Shown: one piece after another, positions 27,814-36,826 of the stretch
How positions within the stretch are numbered: position 1 is the first letter of the stretch
Layout of the letters: every line of letters starts with the position of its first letter
Source of the DNA: an uncultured Marinicella sp.
Lineage (GTDB): Bacteria; Pseudomonadota; Gammaproteobacteria; Xanthomonadales; Marinicellaceae
Assembly (NCBI GenBank): GCA_947502925.1
Contig: CANNBS010000001.1
Location: forward strand, 62,001-126,000
Reading direction: 5' to 3'
DNA: 64,000 bases
Notes under the pieces: generated by a model
Databases searched by the model: none
What the model saw: only the letters and a program-made list of their open reading frames with translations
What the model was told of the DNA's origin: nothing
Program-made: the position numbers and the translations under genes

Positions 27814-28734
27814 TTATTTTTTATACCGATATGAATGACCTGCCAGGTGTCGTCCCTTGTATAAAATGTCCTGATCATGCAAATATGTAAAACCAGCCTG
27901 AATTAAATATTGAGGCCAGTTCTTATCCGTCAGTTTTTGTCCGACATTAACCATGTCATCCGCGCGCAGCTTGGCTGCTTTATGTGACTGAAGATAATGG
28001 GTAAGTGACTGTTTTAGTTTTTTAATGGCCTGATTATTATTTTTAATCAGCATGGTCAGTGTTTTTTGCCAGCTTAATAATAAAGGTTGTCCGTGGAATT
28101 TAATCGGCGGTTGATTGTTGCCAACAATAGTCATTAATTTATTTTTTAATCCATTGGCACTTAATTGATCATTCACATAGTCATTTAAGACAGATAAAAT
28201 ACCAATCTCCGCTAACCATTGGTAAATCGATTGTTCAGTCTGCATATACTTAAAGACGTCGCTATCTGCACTGTGTGAAATAAATGCCAGCTCACCACCG
28301 GCTTCGGTGAGATTAAATATAACTTCAGCCGTCAGTTTTAAATCAGTGTACTCAAGACCATATTGGCTCACCACAAGCTGATATTTATTATCGATACGTT
28401 GATTAATTTCAGCAAGTGGGCAATGGCTGATAAAGTCTATCTGCGACCACACCTCTTGATCAGCATTTTTTTGAATAAACGCAACATTTATTTCACTGAT
28501 ATCGATTGCTGTGATTTTTAGACGTTTATTTTGTTTTATGGCTATTTCTGAGATAATTAAAGCCACGGCACCATTGCCGGTACACACATCCAAAACATGG
28601 TCACCTGCGGATAAATCCTTCACCCGCTCTTCCCAAAATGTATAAATTTCGCCATCATAATTGTTTTTAAAATCTGACGGCAGAGATGTTTGTATCCCCG
28701 ATTGCCAATATTCTGACCAATGATTGTGACTCAT
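27814..28734 (-). CDS. Class I SAM-dependent methyltransferase
   Basis: The N-terminal two thirds form a Rossmann methyltransferase with motif I VLDVCTGNGAVAL (SAM binding), motif II acidic residue in ITAIDISEINV and YQLVVSQYGLEYT as motif IV. The C-terminal third is a Lys/Gln-rich helical extension. The substrate is unknown. I favour the ATG at 28734 (MSHNHWSEYWQSG), because the in-frame ATG at 28761 is preceded directly by the T tract of the receptor's terminator and neither has a visible ribosome-binding site. It is downstream of the TonB receptor gene but separated from it by a strong terminator. Confidence 0.82.
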   Translation of the reverse strand: MSHNHWSEYWQSGIQTSLPSDFKNNYDGEIYTFWEERVKDLSAGDHVLDVCTGNGAVALIISEIAIKQNKRLKITAIDISEINVAFIQKNADQEVWSQIDFISHCPLAEINQRIDNKYQLVVSQYGLEYTDLKLTAEVIFNLTEAGGELAFISHSADSDVFKYMQTEQSIYQWLAEIGILSVLNDYVNDQLSANGLKNKLMTIVGNNQPPIKFHGQPLLLSWQKTLTMLIKNNNQAIKKLKQSLTHYLQSHKAAKLRADDMVNVGQKLTDKNWPQYLIQAGFTYLHDQDILYKGRHLAGHSYRYKK

Positions 28735-28761
28735 AAGATTTATTATTTTTTTGTTTATCAT

Positions 28762-28790
28762 AAAAAAAGGCGTACCGAAGTACGCCTTTT
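28762..28790 (-). terminator. Terminator of the TonB receptor gene with a cUUCGg tetraloop
   Basis: On the minus strand a 10-bp perfect stem AAAGGCGTAC/GTACGCCTTT closed by TTCG is followed by further T, giving about seven T in all. The T tract touches the longest possible start codon of the downstream methyltransferase gene. Confidence 0.92.
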
Positions 28791-28812
28791 ATAAACATAT
28801 ATCAAACGTATT

Positions 28813-31413
28813 TTAGAATGTTTGAGTATATCTTACGTAAGTGATTCGGCCATATCCATGATAAAGATTACGATCATAATCTCGACCATCAACAAAACCT
28901 AAGCCAAGTAATGGCTCTTTCTCACCGACGTTTTGAGCACCAACGGTAATTTTGCCATTCCAAGGTGCATGATAATTCAACTGAACATCATGTGTCACCC
29001 ATGTTGGAACATGGCCACTGCGACCAACAAATTCACCATCTTCGGTGTCGATTTCGTCATACTGATCACCAATCATATTGACGTTCCATGCGAAACTCCA
29101 ATCACCATAGCTATATACATTTGATAATACAGCACGGGTTGAAGGCAAACCTGGATCTTCAACATTATCACGACCACCGTCAATAGACATATCTAAAACA
29201 TGGCTAACCTGTAAGTTTGATGACACTTGACCACCAAATACATCGAAATTAAAACGTAAGTTAGCATCTAAACCAGATGTTTCTAATGTGCCTTGGTTAC
29301 CAGGACCGTAAGTAATCTCAGTAATTAAACCAGATGGCAGACGAATAATTTCTAAGCCAGGAGGCAACGGAAGACCTTCACGCTCAAGGTCTAATAAGTA
29401 ATTGGCACCAAACTGTCTTAAACGATTATCAATTTCTGTATTGTAATAATCCAATGTAAAGTTAAACCAATCAGTTGGCTCATAAGCAACACCGATAGAG
29501 AATTGGTCTGACTCTTCTGCACTTAAGTCTGGGTTACCTTGAGAATACGCAGCAACCTGTAAATCATCACAATTTGTTAATTGCAAAATCTCACAAGAAA
29601 CGGGATCATCAACAAACTCAGCAGAATAAGCACGTTTACCATACAATGAAGGCAAAGTTGGTGCACGGAAACCTTGGCCGTAAGATGCACGTAAAGTTAA
29701 GTTATCCATTGGCTGAAAACGCAACGATGCTTTTGGTGAAAAGTTACTGCCAAAATCAGAATAATCGTCATATCGACCTGCCAGATTTAATTCTAAATTA
29801 TCCGTTAAAGGAACTAATCCCTCAAAGAACAATGAAGTTACATCACGTTGTCCCGCAGCAGAATTTCCGGCAGAGCCACCGACTTGTCCAGCTTCAGATA
29901 ACGAATCATATTGGTCAGAATATTTATCTTCACGGTACTCAGCACCAATGACCATAGAAACTGGTCCAGCCGAAGTGTCAAACACATCAAATGAGCCTGA
30001 GCCAAAGTATGCATCTGAATCATAAACACCAACACGAGAGGTGGTTACACGCATAGCAGATAAAACATCAGCATCAGCCGCATATGGATCCCAAAAACTG
30101 TATTCGCCGGAGTTAACAAACATCTCAGCATTACTTCGCATTAAGTAACCATTACCAATCTCAAAACTGCGGTTATGATCACGCGAGACACCAAAGTCTA
30201 ATTCTACATCGCCGATCATACCCGTTGCGCCAGCTTGTAAATTCGTCAATCGGTTAGTTACTGTCGTATCACGATTCCCAAGCGCATCAAATCGATGCAA
30301 TACAAATATGGTTTCTGGCGAGTCATAAAGACCTTCAACATAATGAGGTGAATTCGGATTTGAAATATTATTAGGGCTATCAGGTGCAACCGGGATATAA
30401 CGTGGACCATCAGCCAAAGATGGAGCATAACGACCAAATGATTCTGTTTCTGCAATCATTGCGTTAGTCCAAACCTGCCAGTTGTCGTTAATATTATACT
30501 TCGCTTTAGCATAATACGAACTATTATCAATTGAAGCCTCTTCAGCTGCTTCTAAATTATAATCATATGCACAGTTTGATCCATTGGTGTGGAAACCAGT
30601 GTCAGGGTACTTACTTGTGATGGCATCACAAGCACCAGGCAAACCTGCTAAAGTAAAACTTGGCGTTATATAGTTTACGCCGTATGCAGAGTGTCCCTGA
30701 AAATACCATGGGTTATGACGGGCAAAAATAATTTCGCGATCATTCCAGGAATGTCCAAAAATAAGACTTCCACGATCACTAGCAGCACCAAAGGCAATCG
30801 ATCCTTCTTCTCGGTCACCACCTTCCGAAGGTAATGAAACCTCAGCACCACCTAACATAATCTCTGCACCTTCATAATCGGTACGGGTAATTACGTTAAT
30901 AACACCACCAATTGCATCTGAGCCATATACAGCTGATGCACCGTCAGTCAGAATCTCGATTCGCTCAATAGCACCTGCTGGGATAGCATTTAAATCTTGA
31001 TTAGAACCAGACACAGGTGATTTGCTCATCCGACGACCGTCGATAAGAACTAAAGTACGTGACGCACCCAAGCCCCGCAAACTCACAGTAGAAATACTCT
31101 GCCATGAAGTTCCTGAAGTTGGTCTGAACGAACCAGAACTGTTAAAAGTTAAGTTTCGAATAAAGTCAGCCGCATTAGACTCACCACTTAATTCAATTTG
31201 TTCACGTGAAATGACGGTTACAGGTAATGCACCTTCTACGTCAGAACGTTTAATACGCGAACCCGTTACAGTGATTTTGCCTTGCTCTTCAACGCCTTGA
31301 TCTTCATCGTTGTCCTGTGCTAAAGCAACAGTACCGAACGCAGAAGAAGCGACAAAACCTGTAAATAATGCTTTATAAACAGCATTAGAAATAGGATTAC
31401 GTTTCATTTTCAT
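28813..31413 (-). CDS. TonB-dependent outer-membrane receptor, substrate unknown
   Basis: An 866-residue receptor with a signal peptide (residues 1-32, ending VALA), a TonB-box-like segment EEQGKITVTGSRI, a plug domain (55-170: LPVTVISREQIELSGE, LRGLGASRTLVLIDGRRM, RIEILTDGASAVYGSDAIGGVINVITR in part) and a C-terminal 22-strand barrel ending in the aromatic YVRYTQTF. ITVTGSRIKR and the Asn/Ser-rich loops are typical of receptors for carbohydrates or peptides in marine and xanthomonad-type bacteria. GGAGAA lies 8 bases before the ATG. No dedicated transport partner is adjacent. Confidence 0.92.
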   Translation of the reverse strand: MKMKRNPISNAVYKALFTGFVASSAFGTVALAQDNDEDQGVEEQGKITVTGSRIKRSDVEGALPVTVISREQIELSGESNAADFIRNLTFNSSGSFRPTSGTSWQSISTVSLRGLGASRTLVLIDGRRMSKSPVSGSNQDLNAIPAGAIERIEILTDGASAVYGSDAIGGVINVITRTDYEGAEIMLGGAEVSLPSEGGDREEGSIAFGAASDRGSLIFGHSWNDREIIFARHNPWYFQGHSAYGVNYITPSFTLAGLPGACDAITSKYPDTGFHTNGSNCAYDYNLEAAEEASIDNSSYYAKAKYNINDNWQVWTNAMIAETESFGRYAPSLADGPRYIPVAPDSPNNISNPNSPHYVEGLYDSPETIFVLHRFDALGNRDTTVTNRLTNLQAGATGMIGDVELDFGVSRDHNRSFEIGNGYLMRSNAEMFVNSGEYSFWDPYAADADVLSAMRVTTSRVGVYDSDAYFGSGSFDVFDTSAGPVSMVIGAEYREDKYSDQYDSLSEAGQVGGSAGNSAAGQRDVTSLFFEGLVPLTDNLELNLAGRYDDYSDFGSNFSPKASLRFQPMDNLTLRASYGQGFRAPTLPSLYGKRAYSAEFVDDPVSCEILQLTNCDDLQVAAYSQGNPDLSAEESDQFSIGVAYEPTDWFNFTLDYYNTEIDNRLRQFGANYLLDLEREGLPLPPGLEIIRLPSGLITEITYGPGNQGTLETSGLDANLRFNFDVFGGQVSSNLQVSHVLDMSIDGGRDNVEDPGLPSTRAVLSNVYSYGDWSFAWNVNMIGDQYDEIDTEDGEFVGRSGHVPTWVTHDVQLNYHAPWNGKITVGAQNVGEKEPLLGLGFVDGRDYDRNLYHGYGRITYVRYTQTF

Positions 31414-31501
31414 CTAATTGTTCTCCAAATAGTTATCCATGAGTTAACTCAAAAAAATTGCATCTATATAGATTCCCTACGTTGCACATACTAACACTTT
31501 A

Positions 31502-31543
31502 ATTTCGTAAAAAAAAGATACAAATAATGTTTTTTTACGAAAT
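31502..31543. repeat. 14-bp inverted repeat with poly-A/poly-T inner arms
   Basis: ATTTCGTAAAAAAA (31502-31515) and TTTTTTTACGAAAT (31530-31543) are exact reverse complements with 14 bases between. It lies just upstream of the candidate -10 of the receptor and could be an operator or, as an RNA hairpin, an end signal for the upstream sulfotransferase transcript. Confidence 0.65.
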
Positions 31544-31695
31544 CTTAACACTAGTATGACCAAATCATAAGGGCCACTATACGGCAATCAGCGCCATTAT
31601 GGTGCCAATTGTGTTCTATTTTCATGTTAACTTTTCATAAAGTCAAAGCATTTATTTTAAATCTCAATCAAGATAAATACTTTAGGTTGGTTTTT

Positions 31696-31710
31696 TGTGT
31701 CACTGACACA
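31696..31710. promoter_or_regulatory. Operator-like dyad TGTGTCA-C-TGACACA
   Basis: A 15-base perfect odd palindrome centred on 31703, 31 bases from the neighbouring CRP-type dyad. The binding factor is unknown. Confidence 0.4.
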
Positions 31711-31740
31711 GGGTCAATATAAAGAAACAAAGTAGATTGA

Positions 31741-31760
31741 ATTGTGATGACAGTCACAAT
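31741..31760. promoter_or_regulatory. CRP-type dyad downstream of the sulfotransferase
   Basis: ATTGTGA-TGACAG-TCACAAT is a perfect 7-bp dyad containing TGTGA-N6-TCACA. It is 18 bases past the sulfotransferase stop and 328 bases or more upstream of the receptor ATG, so which promoter it serves is not clear. Confidence 0.55.
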
Positions 31761-31778
31761 AAGCGAGTTCAGTGATAT

Positions 31779-32618
31779 TTAATAACCGTCTGGAATGTAT
31801 TTAAAACGCGCCATCTGTTCCCGGTGGTCGTCAATGATTTTCTGAATCTGTTTTTCAGTCAATTCATCTTGCCAGACATTGGTTTTCCCCTGACGAAAAA
31901 ACTGACCGGCGTTTTCATGTTTCTCTAAAAACCCCTTAGCCTTTTCTTGTTTTTTTAACTGATTAAATGATGAAAACCGGATTGCTTTGTTAAGCCGTTT
32001 TACATCTTTTTTAACACCCAACAGAGATTCAATTTTCCGAAAACTACGTTGCGGATGGGCCAGCATATCTTCATACCGCAAGACCAGCATATTACGTCCA
32101 CCCTGTGTCCAGCTGACTACATGCTGACTCCATGATGAAATAACCTGAGGCACGTTCTCAGGTTCATTGGGGGTACCTGAGAAAGGTTCTGCCATATAAG
32201 CAATGGCCTCATCATAACTGTAACCGAAATAGTGTTTTAAAGAAACCGCCACATCCAACGGATTTCTAACAATATATATGGCGCCGGAGGAAACCTGCCA
32301 GTTATGCAGGGGATAACCTTTGTATTCTCCCTGGAAGTTATGGGTTTTCACAAACAACGTGGCCGGTGCCTGAGCGGCCATTTGGGCTTGCACCATGGGT
32401 CTGATGGCACAGATTTCTTCTAAGCTTAAATCTGTTGTTTTTTTATCATCGGGTATAAAGGCCTGATAACGATGGGCTTTAACCTCATCGACAGACTGTT
32501 GGTGGATGGTGTTTATATCCACCGGCACCTTTAAGTTTTCAATGTAATTATGCAAGAATGCCCGAACCCACGTATTACCGGATTTAGGGTAAGACGCAAC
32601 CCATAGTATATTGCCCAC
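31779..32618 (-). CDS. Sulfotransferase domain protein
   Basis: A 279-residue PAPS-dependent sulfotransferase. The N-terminal PAPS P-loop is YPKSGNTW (residues 10-17), and the 3'-phosphate-binding element is IVRNPLDVAVSLKHYFGYS. Near the C-terminus, KTNVWQDELTEKQIQKI resembles the family's G/KxGxW region, here KTNVW. There is no signal peptide, so it is cytoplasmic. The acceptor is unknown. It is divergent from a second, TPR-fused sulfotransferase gene across 121 bases. Confidence 0.9.
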   Translation of the reverse strand: MGNILWVASYPKSGNTWVRAFLHNYIENLKVPVDINTIHQQSVDEVKAHRYQAFIPDDKKTTDLSLEEICAIRPMVQAQMAAQAPATLFVKTHNFQGEYKGYPLHNWQVSSGAIYIVRNPLDVAVSLKHYFGYSYDEAIAYMAEPFSGTPNEPENVPQVISSWSQHVVSWTQGGRNMLVLRYEDMLAHPQRSFRKIESLLGVKKDVKRLNKAIRFSSFNQLKKQEKAKGFLEKHENAGQFFRQGKTNVWQDELTEKQIQKIIDDHREQMARFKYIPDGY

Positions 32619-32687
32619 AAGTATTCCTTGAAAATATTAAAAGCCTATTATAATGACACACGGCAACCGCCTCAAGGTGACTCGTTA

Positions 32688-32716
32688 TTGAATTAACTTA
32701 TCTGTAACTTTACAAT
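32688..32716 (+). promoter_or_regulatory. Promoter of the TPR-sulfotransferase gene
   Basis: TTGAAT (32688-32693) and TACAAT (32711-32716) are separated by exactly 17 bases and lie 23 bases before the ATG at 32740. Confidence 0.65.
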
Positions 32717-32739
32717 TGCGAGTTTAATTCGGCATATTT

Positions 32740-34332
32740 ATGAACAAACACGACTCACCCCAACAGTTATTAACCCGTGTCAATCAACTGGCCGGACAAA
32801 AGAAGATTAGTGAAGCCTTAAAACTTGCTAAAACTATTCTCCGGCAACATCCGAAATTTGCCAATGCTTGGTTAACTATTGCTTTTTTATATTTTCAAAC
32901 CAACCAAATTGACCAGGCTCGCAAAGCATTAAAAAAGGCGCGTACATTAGAACCGAACAATGCATTTTTTGCTTTTCAGGAAGTAATGATGCTAAAAAGC
33001 ATTAATAAAATTGGTGACGCTTTATCAATAGCCAAAAAGCTGGCGCGCACACCACTTAAAGATCACCGCATGAATGTTGCTTTGGCACATTTTCTGGAGG
33101 TGAATTACGCTTTTCATGAAGCAAAACTACTGTACACATATTTGCATAAACAACAACCTGATTTCAGTGACTGGCCGGCCAAATTGGCAATGATTGAACA
33201 AGCTTTTGGCAATATAGACGCCGCTGAAAAACTGGCTCAGGAAGCTATATCAAAAAAACCAAATCACGCCAATGTCCACTTTTTTATCAGCCACTTAAAA
33301 AAACAAAGCAAAGAAAGTAACCATATCGACGAGCTAAAAGATATTATTAAACAGCGTCCGGGGGATAAAACCAACCAGTCAATGCTTTATTTTGCACTGG
33401 CGAAAGAGCTCGAGGATTGTGGCGAATATTCTGAAAGTTTCAAATACCGCAAAATGGGTGCGGATCTGTTCCGCTCAACACTCAAATATGACATTAACTC
33501 AGATTTAGGGTTTATGCAGGAAATCAGAAAAGAATTTGACACTGATTTCTTTAAAGACATCAGCTCAAAATCAAGTGATGAAAAACCCATATTTATTGTT
33601 GGATTACCGCGTTCTGGAACCACTTTGCTTGATCGCATTATTTCCGCTCACAGTGATGTTACAGCTGCCGATGAAATAACGCACATGAACCAAGGCATTT
33701 TACAAGAATTAAGCCACCAATACCGAGGTAAAAACCTATCAAGGAACGAATTAGTGCGCGCATCTAAATATATTAATTTTAAAAAGTTAGGGCTAGATTA
33801 TTTAGACAACGCACGTTTTGCCAGAGGCACAACTCCACGCTTTACGGACAAGTTCCCCCAAAACAGCTATTATGTCGGTATGATTTTAAAAGCTTTACCG
33901 GGTGCTAAAATTATCATTTTACAACGCCACCCTGTGGCCGTTTGTTATTCGATTTACAAACAAATGTTTCACCGTGACGCATATCCTTACTCATATATGC
34001 TGGAGGAGTTGGCGGATTATTACATTGAACACACCAAACTACTTAAGCACTGGCAAAAAATGGCTGGACATTCTGTGAAAACAGTGTATTACGAAGAATT
34101 GGTATCTAACTTAGAAAACCAAACTAAAGACATACTGTCCTTTTTGGACTTGTCATGGCAGCCTGAATGTTTGAATTTCCACAAAAATAAACAGCCAACA
34201 GCCACCGCCAGTGCCAGTCAGGTTCGCCAGAAAGTCTATACCGATTCGGTGGCCATGTGGCAGAATTACGAATCTGAATTGCAGCCGTTAATCAGCAAAC
34301 TAAAAGCGGCCGGCTGTTTAGACACGGCTTAA
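32740..34332 (+). CDS. TPR-repeat sulfotransferase
   Basis: A 530-residue protein with an N-terminal TPR array (about residues 5-250, e.g. FANAWLTIAFLYFQTNQIDQ, shown in part) and a C-terminal sulfotransferase_3-type domain. The PAPS P-loop is GLPRSGTTLLDR near residue 288, and IIILQRHPVAVCYSIYKQMF is the 3'-phosphate element. Such fusions in proteobacteria resemble tyrosylprotein sulfotransferase-like enzymes, but the acceptor cannot be inferred. There is no signal peptide. It is divergent from the other sulfotransferase gene. Confidence 0.9.
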   Translation: MNKHDSPQQLLTRVNQLAGQKKISEALKLAKTILRQHPKFANAWLTIAFLYFQTNQIDQARKALKKARTLEPNNAFFAFQEVMMLKSINKIGDALSIAKKLARTPLKDHRMNVALAHFLEVNYAFHEAKLLYTYLHKQQPDFSDWPAKLAMIEQAFGNIDAAEKLAQEAISKKPNHANVHFFISHLKKQSKESNHIDELKDIIKQRPGDKTNQSMLYFALAKELEDCGEYSESFKYRKMGADLFRSTLKYDINSDLGFMQEIRKEFDTDFFKDISSKSSDEKPIFIVGLPRSGTTLLDRIISAHSDVTAADEITHMNQGILQELSHQYRGKNLSRNELVRASKYINFKKLGLDYLDNARFARGTTPRFTDKFPQNSYYVGMILKALPGAKIIILQRHPVAVCYSIYKQMFHRDAYPYSYMLEELADYYIEHTKLLKHWQKMAGHSVKTVYYEELVSNLENQTKDILSFLDLSWQPECLNFHKNKQPTATASASQVRQKVYTDSVAMWQNYESELQPLISKLKAAGCLDTA

Positions 34333-34382
34333 CGCCGAGCCAGACCTCAGCGCAGGCAATCACACGACAACCGAGAACACCG

Positions 34383-35294
34383 ATGATAACCGACCAGCAA
34401 AAAGGCTTTGCCGCCGCCATATTTTGTTTTACTTTTTGGGGCTTCGTGCCGATATTTTTTAAATATATTCAACATGTGCCTGCGCTAACCATTATTGCCC
34501 ATCGGGTGGTCTGGGGCGGTTTGTTTTTATTGTTGTTTCTGGCGATTCGTGAACGCCATTTATGGACGGCGCTTAAGCTCAACCGACAACTGATGCTGGG
34601 CTTATTATTGAGCGGTGCTTTGGTGGTGGGTAATTGGCTGATTTTTGTCTGGGCGGTAACCCATGACCAGATTCTGGCCACTTCACTGGGTTATTTTATT
34701 AACCCGTTGATTAATGTCTTTTTGGGCTTATTGTTTTTAGGCGAACGTTTAAACAAATGGCAAACAATCAGTCTAATCCTGGCCTGTGCCTCGACTATTT
34801 TTCTGGGCATTTATTTGGGTCAGCCGCCGTGGGTGTCGCTGGCGCTGGCGTTATCTTTTGGGTTTTATGGTCTGGTGCGAAAAAAACTGGATGTCAGACC
34901 GCTCATTGGATTGTTCTGGGAAACCGCGATTTGGACCTTACCCTCCATTGCCTATCTGCTGATCATGCACCAACAGCCCGATCATACTTTCACCGGCACC
35001 ACCTGGCTGTTTTTAATCCTGGCGGGGCTGGTGACGGTTCTGCCGCTGATTGGTTTTAATTACGCCGCTAAAAAACTGACGCTGGTGATTATCGGCTTTA
35101 TGCAATATATTGCGCCGAGTATCAGTTTTATGATTGCGGTGTATTTATATGGTGAGGATTTCACCTTTGGTCATCGGGTGGCATTTGGCGGTATTTGGCT
35201 GGCTTTAATTCTAATCAGCTGGCGGCCTCTGTATCAGTTTATCCAACAGCGTTCAAAAGCCCGGGCACTGGCAAAGCGCCATCATATTCAGTAA
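34383..35294 (+). CDS. rarD: RarD-type EamA family permease
   Basis: A 303-residue inner-membrane protein with about ten hydrophobic helices and the RarD signature start KGFAAAIFCFTFWGFVPIFFK, then HRVVWGGLFLLLF and ATSLGYFINPLINVFLG. Members are exporters of the drug/metabolite transporter superfamily; RarD is named for chloramphenicol sensitivity, but the true substrate is unknown. It is 50 bases after the TPR-sulfotransferase gene and 30 before the hydrolase-OsmC gene. Confidence 0.9.
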   Translation: MITDQQKGFAAAIFCFTFWGFVPIFFKYIQHVPALTIIAHRVVWGGLFLLLFLAIRERHLWTALKLNRQLMLGLLLSGALVVGNWLIFVWAVTHDQILATSLGYFINPLINVFLGLLFLGERLNKWQTISLILACASTIFLGIYLGQPPWVSLALALSFGFYGLVRKKLDVRPLIGLFWETAIWTLPSIAYLLIMHQQPDHTFTGTTWLFLILAGLVTVLPLIGFNYAAKKLTLVIIGFMQYIAPSISFMIAVYLYGEDFTFGHRVAFGGIWLALILISWRPLYQFIQQRSKARALAKRHHIQ

Positions 35295-35324
35295 ACTCTT
35301 TGTACTTTAACCAGAACAAGCACC

Positions 35325-36560
35325 ATGTCTGAAAAACATATTAAAGTCACTTTTCAGGGAAGTCAGGCTGAATTAGCCGGGCTGTTAACCCAACCTGAAA
35401 ACCCAAAAGCCTATGTGTTGTTTGCCCATTGTTTCACCTGTGGCAAAGACGTTAAAGCCGCTTCTTACATTTCCAGGGCTTTGGCTGCTTTGGGTTTTGC
35501 TGTTTTGCGTTTTGACTTCACCGGTCTCGGCGGATCTGACGGTGAGTTTGCCAACACCAATTTCAGCTCCAATGTCGAAGATCTGATTGCAGCGGCTGAT
35601 TTTCTGCGCGATGAATATCAGGCACCGCAGGTGGTGATTGGTCATTCTTTTGGTGGCACGGCCGTGCTCAGTGCTGCCGACAAAATTCCCGAAGCCGAGG
35701 CACTAGTGACCATTGCTTCTCCGGCTGAAGCTGATCACATTGCCCATTTAATAGACAACAAAATACCCGAAATTGAAACCCAGGGCTCAGCGCAGGTAAA
35801 CATCAGCGGCCGACCATTTAATATCAAAAAACAGTTTATCGATGACTGGGAAAAACATGGCACAGAACATATTGGCCGCTTAAAAAAAGCCTTGTTGGTC
35901 ATGCATTCACCGATTGATACCGTGGTATCGATAGATGAAGCGGCCAAGATTTTCAAAGCCGCCAAGCACCCGAAAAGTTTCTTTAGTTTAGACGGCGCCG
36001 ACCATTTATTAACACGTCAGGAAGATGTTGACTATGCTGCCGGAATTATCAGCGGCTTTGTGGCGAAGTTTATTGGTGAAACCGCTGATAAACCGAAACC
36101 AACCACTGCCGAACAAGGCAACAAGGACTTATCACCGGGCCAGGTTCAGGTGCAAGAAGACAACCATAAGTTCACCTGCCGGGTATCCACCGACAGCCAC
36201 AGCTGGCTGGCCGATGAACCGGAAAAAGTCGGTGGCGATGATCGCGGCCCTGATCCTTATGAACACTTATTGGCCGGTCTGGGTGCCTGCACGGTTATGA
36301 CGCTGAGAATGTATGCCAATCATAAAGACTGGCCGCTTAAAGACTGCATTGTGACTTTACAACACAGCCGCGAACATGCTGAAGACTGTGAAGATTGTGA
36401 CAACAAGTCTGCCAAAATTGATGTCATCAAACGCCAAATCAACATTGTCGGTGATGATTTAAATGATGAGCAAAGAGCCCGTCTTATGGAAATCGCCGAC
36501 CGTTGTCCGGTGCACCGGACTTTAAATAATAAGATCGATATTCGGTCGGAATCGGTTTAG
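35325..36560 (+). CDS. Alpha/beta hydrolase fused to an OsmC-type peroxidase domain
   Basis: A 411-residue bifunctional protein. Residues 1-245 are an alpha/beta hydrolase with VIGHSFGGTAV (nucleophile Ser) and a C-terminal DGADHLL histidine. Residues 270-411 are an OsmC/Ohr-like domain with GLGACTVMTLRMYA and the second cysteine in DRCPVHRTLNN, the pair that reduces organic hydroperoxides. This fusion is a known family found in several proteobacteria. The role is probably detoxification of lipid-type peroxides or esters. Confidence 0.92.
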   Translation: MSEKHIKVTFQGSQAELAGLLTQPENPKAYVLFAHCFTCGKDVKAASYISRALAALGFAVLRFDFTGLGGSDGEFANTNFSSNVEDLIAAADFLRDEYQAPQVVIGHSFGGTAVLSAADKIPEAEALVTIASPAEADHIAHLIDNKIPEIETQGSAQVNISGRPFNIKKQFIDDWEKHGTEHIGRLKKALLVMHSPIDTVVSIDEAAKIFKAAKHPKSFFSLDGADHLLTRQEDVDYAAGIISGFVAKFIGETADKPKPTTAEQGNKDLSPGQVQVQEDNHKFTCRVSTDSHSWLADEPEKVGGDDRGPDPYEHLLAGLGACTVMTLRMYANHKDWPLKDCIVTLQHSREHAEDCEDCDNKSAKIDVIKRQINIVGDDLNDEQRARLMEIADRCPVHRTLNNKIDIRSESV

Positions 36561-36580
36561 ATAGATAAGTCTTAATTATG

Positions 36581-36800
36581 AAAAGCTTCGCTTTTATATG
36601 CTGCGCATATTGGGTCTCCGGGTCGGCGCCCGAAGACGACGCAAATTTCAGGTTATATTAAATACTGCGACGCATTCGGACTGCCTTAAGAGGCCCTACT
36701 TTTGTTGACACGGATGCCCAATCGCTACCAAGTCCAATTTAACGCGATACACCTACCTCCATGTAGGCGAGTTCACGAAGTGAACAAAAGCGAAGCTTTT
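36581..36800. repeat. Complex palindromic intergenic element bounded by 15-base inverted copies
   Basis: The left end AAAAGCTTCGCTTTT (36581-36595) is the exact reverse complement of the right end AAAAGCGAAGCTTTT (36786-36800), and each is itself a hairpin. Between them are further hairpins: ATATGC/GCATAT (36596-36610), CGGG/CCCG (36619-36632), CCTAC/GTAGG (36752-36767) and GTTCAC/GTGAAC (36771-36785). It fills the gap between the convergent hydrolase-OsmC and dtd genes and shows no coding signal. Confidence 0.7.
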
Positions 36801-36826
36801 CTTCAAACCTTAAATAAACTGTTAAC

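Larger units (their letters stand above)
31414..31778. other. Palindrome-rich control region upstream of the TonB receptor
   Basis: This 365-base gap has no gene. From the receptor outward I see TGAGTTAACTCA (31440-31451), ATCTATATAGAT (31462-31473), a minus-strand extended -10 TGTTAGTAT (TAGTAT at 31493-31488), a 14-bp-arm inverted repeat (31502-31543), a 15-base dyad (31696-31710) and a CRP-type dyad (31741-31760). Confidence 0.6.
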
